The position numbers and the translations under genes were made by a program. 64,000 nt of DNA, taken from NCBI RefSeq assembly GCF_018362975.1, contig NZ_CP074371.1:6510001-6574000 (forward strand). The letters are read 5' to 3'. This DNA is from Nocardia tengchongensis. GTDB lineage: Bacteria > Actinomycetota > Actinomycetes > Mycobacteriales > Mycobacteriaceae. Each line of letters opens with the position of its first letter. Position 1 is the first letter of the stretch. The notes beneath the pieces are model-generated. The model did no database searches. It saw only the letters and a program-made list of their open reading frames with translations, and had not been told where the DNA came from. Below, piece by piece: positions 57,956 through 64,000 of the stretch.

Positions 57956-59403
57956 ATGCCGATTCGGCGAATCCTGGAACGGAATGGGGGCGACGGGGGC
58001 AGCCCGCCGATCCGTGCTGCCGTCCGCAATGCCCGGATCGCCAGTCTCCCGGTCGCATTCGCCGGGCGGCAGGCCGCCGGGGTCGGCAAACGCGCACTGG
58101 GCCGCTCGCCCGCCGACGTGGACGCCGAGATCCGAATGCGCACCGCCCAGCACATTTTCGAGGTGCTCGGCGAATTGAAGGGCTGCGCAACCAAACTCGG
58201 GCAACTGCTCTCGCTCTACGAACTCGCACTGCCGCCGAGATCGCCTCCCCGTATCGGACCGCACTGACCCAGCTACAGGATTCGGTGCCCACCATGCTCC
58301 CAGGCACCGTACACGCGGCCATGATCGCGGGCCTGGGCGAGGACTGGCGCCGGCACTTCACCGAATTCGACGACCGGCGCGCGGCCGCGGCCTCCATCGG
58401 TCAGGTTCACCGCGCGGTGTGGCAGAACGGGCGGCCGGTGGCGGTTAAGGTCATGTATCCGGGCGCGCACACCGCCGTGCTCGCCGATCTCGAACAGCTG
58501 CGCCGACTCTCGGTGCTGGCCACCGTGTTCGCGCCGGGCGCGGACGTGCCCGCGGTGACCGAGGCCATCTGCACCTGCGTCGCCGACGAACTCGACTACG
58601 CCGCCGAGGCCGAGCATCAGCGGCGTTTCGCGCAGGCGTACGCGGGCGACCCGGACTTCGCGATCCCGGACGTGATCACCCAGCAGGGCGACGTGATCGT
58701 CACCGAATGGCTCACCGGCACACCGGTTTCGCGGATCATCGACGCCGGCACGCCGGAGGAGCGCAGCCGGGTCGGCATGCTCATCATCCGATTCCTGTTG
58801 TCCGCGTGGACCCGCACCGGCCTGCTGTACTGCGACCCGCACCCGGGTAACTTCCGGATCCTGCCGGACGGGCGGCTGGGCGTGGTGGATTTCGGGGCCT
58901 GCACGCCCTGGCCACCCCCGGGTTTCGAGGAACTGGTCGGCGAGGTGATGGACGCCGCGTTCAACGGCGGCATCCCCGAACTGGACGCGGCGGTGCGCCG
59001 GCACGGCTTCGTCCGGCCCGGCCGCGACTACGACGTGGCCGCGCTGGCCGCGGGTCTCGATGCCGTCGGCGAGCCGCTGACCGTCCCGACGTTCCATCTC
59101 ACCACCGATTGGCTGCGCGGCCACGTCCGCTCGGTGCTGGCTCCCCGCCTGTCCAATGTCCACCGTCAACTGGACATGCCCGCCTACTTCACCCCCTTCG
59201 CGCGCTGCTTCCTCACCGCGCTCGGCGTCGTCTGCCAGCTCGGAACCGAGGGCCCGATCCGCGCCGAATTCGCCTGCTGGTCACCGGAATTGGCGGAAGT
59301 CTTCGACCGCTACGACCGCGACCATGCCCAGCCCACCGACCTGGCGGTGGTGCGTCAGCTGCGCACCGCGCCGACTGCGCGCCGGACCTCGATCGTCGGC
59401 TGA
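57956..59403 (+). CDS. ABC1/AarF/UbiB family atypical kinase (frameshifted near 58235)
   Basis: 482 residues when restored. The UbiB signature KxGQ is in GCATKLGQLLSLYELALPPE, the Ala-rich nucleotide loop in ASIGQVHRAVWQNGRPVAVK, and the catalytic segment in YCDPHPGNFRILPDGRLGVV followed by DFGA. The frame breaks at 58231-58237; one more G restores LPPEIASPYRTALTQLQDSV. UbiB-type proteins have ATPase activity and support lipid-quinone or other isoprenoid metabolism. ATG 57956 is preferred; its ribosome site is weak. Divergent from a GntR regulator. Confidence 0.9.
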
Positions 59404-59534
59404 CGCGACCAACGGCACCGATCCCCCGGTCCGGTCGGGCATAGGACCAGGCGAGGTAGGCCATAGAACAGGTCTATGGATCCATTGAAATGCGGGTGCT
59501 ACCGGGGCATGCGTGATCGGACGAGGGTGGAGGC

Positions 59535-60688
59535 ATGACCACAGTGACCTTCCGCCGCACCCCAGCCGCCGCCACCGCCACCGAGGCCGGTCCGGCGACG
59601 GCGCTGCGCGCGGGCGAGCGGGCGGGCCGGGAGCCGTTGCGGCATCTGGCCCCGAACTGGTTCGCCGTGGTCATGGGAACCGGGATCATCGGCAATGCCG
59701 CCGCCACCCTGCCGGTGCAGTTCCCGGGCTTGAAGGGCGCCGCGACCGCAGCGTGGGCACTGGCCTCGCTGATCCTGATCGTGCTGGCCGGGGCGTGGGT
59801 GCTGCATTGGCGGCGCTATCCCGAGGAGGCCCGCGGGCACGGGATGCACCCGGTGATGATGCAGTTCTACGGCGCCGCCCCGATGGCCTTGATGACCGTC
59901 GGCGCGGGCACCCTGATGCTGGGCAAGGACGTCATCGGGCTCGGTGCGGCGGTGACCGTGGACTGGGTGTTGTGGTCGGCCGGAACCGTTCTCGGGCTGG
60001 TGACCGCGGCGAGCATTCCGTATCGGATGATCACCCGCCATCGCTTCGACGCCGATTCGGCGTTCGGCGGCTGGCTGATGCCGGTGGTGCCGCCCATGGT
60101 GTCGGCGGCGCTGGGCGCGCTGCTGGTGCCGCACGCACCCGCCGGGCAGCTGCGGCTGACCATGTTCGTCGCCTGTCTGGCCATGTTCGGCCTGAGTCTG
60201 ATCGCCTCGCTGGTGACCATCACCCTGATCTGGTCGCGGCTGCTGCACCACGGTTTGCCGCCCGCCGGCATGGTCGCGACCGTGTGGCTGGTGCTGGGTC
60301 CGCTGGGCCAGTCGGTGACCGCCGCGAGCGCGCTGGCCCGTGTCGCCCCGGTGTCGTCGATGACCGCACCGCCGCCGGGATGGATGTGTTCGCCGTGCTG
60401 TTCGGCATTCCCACCTGGGGATTCGCCATGCTGTGGCTGGCGTTGGCCGTCGCGGTCACCTGGCATTCCCGCGCGTCGATGCCGTTCAACCTGACCTGGT
60501 GGGGCTTCACCTTCCCCCTGGGCTGCTGTGTCACCGGCAGCACCGCCCTCTACGGCCACACCGGCGCGGATCTGTTCGCCGTCACCGCCGTGGCCCTGTA
60601 CGCGCTGCTGGTCGGGGCCTGGCTGGTGGTCGCCTCCAAGACCGTCCGGGGCCTGGTGCTCGGCGAGTTGCTGCGCCCCGCCCGCTAG
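59535..60688 (+). CDS. TDT family (TehA-like) transporter (frameshifted near 60370)
   Basis: 384 residues with about ten membrane helices of the tellurite-resistance/dicarboxylate transporter family. The start HLAPNWFAVVMGTGIIGNAA is the family signature. The frame breaks between about 60346 and 60379; restoring one base continues into GMDVFAVLFGIPTWGFAMLW and a normal end. GGTGGAGG precedes ATG 59535. Related proteins export sulfite, malate or act as SLAC1-like anion channels. The sigma factor gene follows 115 bp downstream. Confidence 0.87.
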
Positions 60689-60727
60689 TTCACGGTCCGG
60701 GACCAATCGGGCCCGAAACCGCCGCGC

Positions 60728-60747
60728 TGTAACCCCGCCCGCTATCT
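60728..60747 (+). promoter_or_regulatory. Shared promoter-like element upstream of the ECF sigma gene
   Basis: TGTAACCCCGCCCGCTATCT. A copy identical at 16 of 20 positions lies at 62107-62126. In both places the element begins 76 bp before the start codon of the gene it precedes (60804 and 62183). The likely meaning is a promoter recognised by the encoded sigma factor, or an operator shared by the regulon. Confidence 0.6.
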
Positions 60748-60803
60748 ACTGACAGACGTGAACACGCGTCGAAGTATTCGGTGGATGCGGGAAGCGGCGG
60801 TTC

Positions 60804-61377
60804 ATGGTGCGACGGGTCGAATCCGAGCGCCGGACACGGCCCGCCGCGAGTTCCGGCTCGGGTCGGGAGTTGCGGCTGGTGTCCGGTGACAGCTACCCCG
60901 GCTGGGAAGCGGTTGTACCGGGACAACGCCGCCTGGGTGTACGCGCTGATGTTCGGCAAGGTCGGCAACCGGCCCGACGCCGAGGATCTGACCGCCGAGG
61001 TGTTCACCGCGGCGCTCAAACCGCTGCGCATCACCGCGAGCGTCCCCGAGGTGCGGGCCTACCTGCGGGCCACGGCCCGCACCGTGCTGGCCGCGCACTG
61101 GAAGGCGCGGATGGGCCGGGAGATCACCGCCATCGAGGACGACATCCCCGACGACCCGCCCGAGGAGTTCCACGACTCCGGGGCTCAGGCCCGGGCGAAG
61201 GCGGTGCTGGCCGAACTCCCGGACCGCTACCGGCGCATCCTGGAACTGCGCTTCCTGCAAGGACTCTCGGTGCGGGAATCGGCGCAGTCACTCGGGGTGA
61301 CGGTGGCGAATGCCAAGGTGTTGCAGCATCGGGCGTTACAGATGGCGTCCCAGCTGAACGAGCGAGGTGTGCGGTGA
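60804..61377 (+). CDS. ECF-type RNA polymerase sigma factor (frameshifted near 60913)
   Basis: 190 residues when restored. Region 2 (NAAWVYALMFGKVGNRPDAE, then DLTAEVFTAALK) and region 4 (ELPDRYRRILELRFLQGLSV and RESAQSLGVTVANAKVLQHR) are typical of ECF factors. The N-terminal about 37 codons from ATG 60804 are in another frame; removing one T at 60913-60914 joins WEAV to YRDNAAW. The start is supported by the upstream element lying the same distance away as in front of the cupredoxin gene. The stop overlaps the GTG of the Rieske gene by 4 bp, so the two are translationally coupled, as sigma/anti-sigma pairs usually are. Confidence 0.88.
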
Positions 61378-62069
61378 GCGGGCGGGACGTGCGGCGGTTC
61401 GTCGACGAACTACTGGCCGGCAAGAAGTCCACGGGTTTCACCCCCGACGAGACCGAGGCCGAGGAGATGCGCACGGCCATCGAGCTGCGCGCCGCCCGGC
61501 TGGGCAGCGACGCGCCCAGCGAGGAGTTCCTGAGCGGTCTGCACCGGCGGCTGGCGGCCGAGATCGACGAGCCGGAGCCGGAATCGCCTCCGGCCCACGG
61601 TTACCGGCGCCGGAACCTGCTGATCGGCACCTCCGCCGCCGCGGCCGCCGCGACGGTCGGCGCGGTGGTGGACCGCACCCTGCTCGGGCACGGGCAGAAG
61701 GGTTCCCCGCCCGCCGCCCGGCAGACGCCGCTGTCGCCCAATACCGGAGCGTGGCTGCCGATCGCGCGGTCGGCGGACCTGCCCGAGGGCGCGACGGTGG
61801 CCTTCGATGTGGGGACGGTCAACGGATTCGTGCGCCGCGACAAGGGGAATCCGGTCGCGGTGTCGGGGGTGTGCACGCATCAGGGCTGCAAGCTGTGGCT
61901 CGACGCTCCGGCCGAGCGGCTGCGCTGCCCGTGCCACTCCACCTCGTTCTCGATCGAGGGCCAGGTGGTCACCCATCAGCTGCCGGTGGCTCCGGCGCCA
62001 CTGCCCCTGGTGCAGGTCCGCGAGAACAACGGCACCATCGAGGTTTTCGCGCCTACCGAGCCCGCCTAG
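61374..62069 (+). CDS. Membrane-anchored Rieske [2Fe-2S] protein, possible anti-sigma sensor
   Basis: 231 residues. The first about 75 residues are soluble and acidic/basic (VRRFVDELLAGKKSTGFTPD onward). One membrane segment follows Arg residues (YRRRNLLIGTSAAAAAATVG), which could be a Tat-type anchor. The outer domain is a Rieske fold with both cluster motifs: VCTHQGCKL and CPCHSTSF (Cys-x-His and Cys-x-x-His). It is translated in overlap with the sigma factor. The cytosolic head, single span and outer redox domain fit a redox-sensing anti-sigma factor; an electron-transfer subunit is the alternative. No known anti-sigma domain can be named from sequence alone. Confidence 0.85.
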   Translation: MSGRDVRRFVDELLAGKKSTGFTPDETEAEEMRTAIELRAARLGSDAPSEEFLSGLHRRLAAEIDEPEPESPPAHGYRRRNLLIGTSAAAAAATVGAVVDRTLLGHGQKGSPPAARQTPLSPNTGAWLPIARSADLPEGATVAFDVGTVNGFVRRDKGNPVAVSGVCTHQGCKLWLDAPAERLRCPCHSTSFSIEGQVVTHQLPVAPAPLPLVQVRENNGTIEVFAPTEPA

Positions 62070-62106
62070 TCGTCAACAGTGTTCGCGCACAGCGGTTTTC
62101 GTCCCG

Positions 62107-62126
62107 TGTAACCCCCTCCCCTATCT
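62107..62126 (+). promoter_or_regulatory. Second copy of the sigma-upstream element, before the cupredoxin gene
   Basis: TGTAACCCCCTCCCCTATCT, 16 of 20 positions identical to the copy at 60728-60747, again 76 bp from start of element to start codon. Confidence 0.6.
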
Positions 62127-62182
62127 GTAGATGACCGGTTCGCAACAGCGAACGGACCCATCCCGGATGGAGGACCGGACCT

Positions 62183-62677
62183 ATGAGACCCACCCGCAGC
62201 TCTCGGCGCGCAGCCGTAGCCGCCACCGTCGCCGCGGCAGCCCTGCTGACGGCGACCGCGTGCGGCTCCGGCGGCGGTGGTAAGACCGCGGATCCGGCCG
62301 CCCCCGGATTCACCTTCGCTTCCGGCACCGCCACGCCCGGCATGGTGCCGGACGGCGCGGATCCGGCCATGCCCGGGATGACCTCGGCGGCGGGCACCCC
62401 CGCCACCGGGGCGCCCGCGCCGGCCGGACCCGATGCTGTCACCATCGACAATTTCGCCTTCGGGCCCGGCTCGCTGACCGTCGCGGCCGGGACCACCGTG
62501 ACCTGGACGAACAAGGACGAGGAACCGCACACGGTGGTCGCGAACGACGGCAGCTTCCGCTCGCCGACCCTGGGCACCGGCGCCACCTACACCTTCACCT
62601 TCGCCAAGCCCGGCAGCTTCGCCTACGTCTGCTCGATTCACCCGTTCATGCACGCGACCGTGGTGGTGACCCCGTGA
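62183..62677 (+). CDS. Cupredoxin (plastocyanin-like) lipoprotein
   Basis: 164 residues. Signal peptide with lipobox LLTATAC (lipid-anchored Cys near residue 27), then a Pro/Ala/Gly/Met linker with MPGM-type repeats, then a blue-copper fold of about 90 residues. The type 1 copper ligands are His in DEEPHTVVAN and Cys, His, Met in YVCSIHPFMHA. It should carry one electron outside the cytoplasmic membrane or buffer copper. GGATGGAGG precedes ATG 62183. It follows the Rieske gene and carries a copy of the same upstream element. Confidence 0.93.
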   Translation: MRPTRSSRRAAVAATVAAAALLTATACGSGGGGKTADPAAPGFTFASGTATPGMVPDGADPAMPGMTSAAGTPATGAPAPAGPDAVTIDNFAFGPGSLTVAAGTTVTWTNKDEEPHTVVANDGSFRSPTLGTGATYTFTFAKPGSFAYVCSIHPFMHATVVVTP

Positions 62678-63612
62678 GCGGCGACGACGCGGCACGGGAC
62701 CCGCAGGGGATGACCCGCCGCCAGCTCATGCGGCACAGCGCGTGGTTCGGCGCGGCGGTGGGCCTGGCGGTGGTGGGCGGCGAGGTGGTGTCGCACGTGG
62801 CGGGTTCCGCGCTGGCGGCTCCGGCGCGGCCGACGCTGCGCTTCGCACAGGTCAGCGACAGTCACATCGGGTTCACCGGGGCCGCGAACACGAGTGTGAC
62901 CGACACCTTCTCCGAAGCGATCTCCCAGGTGAACTCGCTGGGGTATCAACCCGATTTCGTGATTCACACCGGCGATCTCACCCATCTGGCGACGGCGGAG
63001 CAGTTCGATCAGGTCAAGCAGATGATGGGCGGGTTGTCGACGCCGCACGTGTTCACCGTTCCGGGAGAACACGATTCGAGCGATGACGGCGGCTCGAGAT
63101 ACCGGTCAGTCTTCGGCAATGGAACGCACGGCGACGGCTGGTACAGCTTCGACATCGCCGGCGTGCACGTGATCGGATTGGTCAATACGCTCAATTTGAA
63201 GAACCTGGGGCATCTCGGTCAGGACCAGCTCGACTTCGTCCAGAAGGACGTGGCCGGATTGTCCAGTGACACACCGATCATCGTGTTCAGCCACATCCCG
63301 CTGTTCGCCATGTACCCCCAATGGGGCTGGGGCACAGACGATGCCACGCAGGCGCTCAGCTATCTGAAGCGGTTCTCCTCGGTCACCTGCCTCAACGGCC
63401 ATGTGCACCAGCTGTTCACGAAGACCGAGGGCAATGTCACCTTCTACAGCGGGACCACCACCGCGTACCCGCTGCCGAAGCCCGGCGACGGCCCCGCGCC
63501 CAAACCGGTGACGCTGCCCGCGGGCAAGTTGCACGCGGCACTGGGGATTCGCGAGGTGACCTACCAGAAAGGGCAACAGCAGCTCGCTATCAAAGAACAG
63601 GCGCTGAAATGA
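62674..63612 (+). CDS. Tat-exported metallophosphoesterase
   Basis: 312 residues. The Tat-like signal is TRRQLMRHSAWFGAAVGLAV. The calcineurin-like metal motifs follow: FAQVSDSHIG (Asp-x-His), VIHTGDLTH (Gly-Asp), VPGEHD (Gly-Glu/Asn-His, with Glu in place of the usual Asn), FSHIPLF and NGHVHQLF. It hydrolyses a phosphoester outside the membrane, probably with Fe/Mn. GTG start overlaps the cupredoxin stop by 4 bp, so the two are translationally coupled. Confidence 0.93.
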   Translation: MSGDDAARDPQGMTRRQLMRHSAWFGAAVGLAVVGGEVVSHVAGSALAAPARPTLRFAQVSDSHIGFTGAANTSVTDTFSEAISQVNSLGYQPDFVIHTGDLTHLATAEQFDQVKQMMGGLSTPHVFTVPGEHDSSDDGGSRYRSVFGNGTHGDGWYSFDIAGVHVIGLVNTLNLKNLGHLGQDQLDFVQKDVAGLSSDTPIIVFSHIPLFAMYPQWGWGTDDATQALSYLKRFSSVTCLNGHVHQLFTKTEGNVTFYSGTTTAYPLPKPGDGPAPKPVTLPAGKLHAALGIREVTYQKGQQQLAIKEQALK

Positions 63613-63772
63613 CCACGGCCGAACGGCGTGTCGCACGCGGGTCTCACATCGATGTCATTTCGTCGGGATGACCGGGCGCTGGAAGATCGGAAACGGCGGG
63701 TAATCTACTAGGCTGGGCAGTAACAAGATGCTGTGCAGCAATGCGGCGCACGGCGATTACAGGAGGGAAGCC

Positions 63773-64000
63773 ATGCCACCCCGCCGTTTTCGGACGAACG
63801 CCGCAGCGAGCGTCATAGTGACGCTCGCCCTGGTGCTGGCGGCCTGCTCGTCCAATCTCCCGAGCGGGAAGGTCGGTCCGCGGACACCGGTCGAGCAATC
63901 CATCGTGGTGACGCCCGCCCAGGGCTCGGACAAGGTGGACCCGTCGGCGCCGGTGAAAGTGAGCACGACCGGGGGTGTGCTGACCGATGTCGTGCTGACC
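63773..64000 (+). CDS. L,D-transpeptidase-like lipoprotein with Ig domain, 5' part
   Basis: 76 codons before the window ends. The signal peptide and lipobox (ALVLAAC) are followed by SSNLPSGKVG and the start of an Ig-like domain (IVVTPAQGSDKVDPSAPVKV, then STTGGVLTDVVLT). This is the layout of mycobacterial Ldt enzymes (LdtMt2 type), which make 3-3 cross-links in peptidoglycan; the catalytic YkuD domain would lie beyond the window. GGAGGGAAGCC precedes ATG 63773. Confidence 0.85.
   Translation, partial: MPPRRFRTNAAASVIVTLALVLAACSSNLPSGKVGPRTPVEQSIVVTPAQGSDKVDPSAPVKVSTTGGVLTDVVLT

Overview
The window is high-GC actinobacterial DNA, most likely Nocardia or a close relative in the Mycobacteriales. 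The evidence is gene content and order: a group-2 sigma factor almost identical in layout to mycobacterial SigB, followed by IdeR, a PAC2 protein (Rv2714 type), NrdR, an Rv2719c-like SOS gene and LexA. An intact oxyR/ahpC/ahpD locus, an acyl-ACP desaturase, Kas-type condensing enzymes and Ig-like secreted proteins fit the same group. I see no rRNA, tRNA, CRISPR array, insertion sequence or prophage; this is chromosomal core and near-core DNA.

Layout. 1-4.3 kb: end of a methyltransferase gene, sigB behind an alternative-sigma-type promoter, an AraC regulator and an NmrA-type reductase. 4.4-11.8 kb (minus): ppc, a GNAT/acyl-CoA-synthetase protein acetyltransferase and an AcuC-type deacetylase, the last two overlapping. 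12-21.8 kb: ideR, galE, DUF4192, VOC/WYL pair, secreted Ig-like protein, lipoprotein, PAC2 protein and a Ski2-like helicase. 21.9-24.2 kb: polyamine operon (ornithine decarboxylase and a probable SpeD-SpeE fusion). 24.3-31.5 kb: KAS III with a divergent TetR regulator and palindromic operators, aldo/keto reductase with a MerR-type promoter, RpiB-like protein, acyl-CoA ligase, cyclotransferase/lactonase pair. 30.6-32.8 kb: oxyR-ahpC-ahpD. 33-38.6 kb: assorted enzymes and membrane proteins. 38.8-46.7 kb: hrpA, nrdR, secreted protein, SOS divergon with two LexA boxes. 46.8-51.7 kb: membrane and hypothetical proteins, a type VII secretion-like pair and a desaturase. 51.9-59.4 kb: lipid-related and regulatory genes. 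59.5-63.6 kb: a TDT transporter, then an ECF sigma factor overlapping a membrane Rieske protein, followed by a cupredoxin lipoprotein and a Tat-exported phosphoesterase. The window ends inside an L,D-transpeptidase-like lipoprotein.

The most interesting candidate system is the ECF sigma / Rieske / cupredoxin / phosphoesterase cluster. A near-identical 20-bp element stands the same distance upstream of the sigma gene and of the cupredoxin gene. This suggests an autoregulated redox or copper envelope response in which the Rieske protein could be the anti-sigma sensor. The SpeD-SpeE fusion and the AcuC/acetyltransferase couple come next.

Quality warning. At least a dozen genes, including normally essential or highly conserved ones (ideR, hrpA, speE), are broken by a single-base frameshift. 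Most look like one C or G missing from a short run, and in nearly every case one base restores a family-length protein. I treat these as probable consensus errors and annotate the restored genes across the break, so lengths of such features are not multiples of three.
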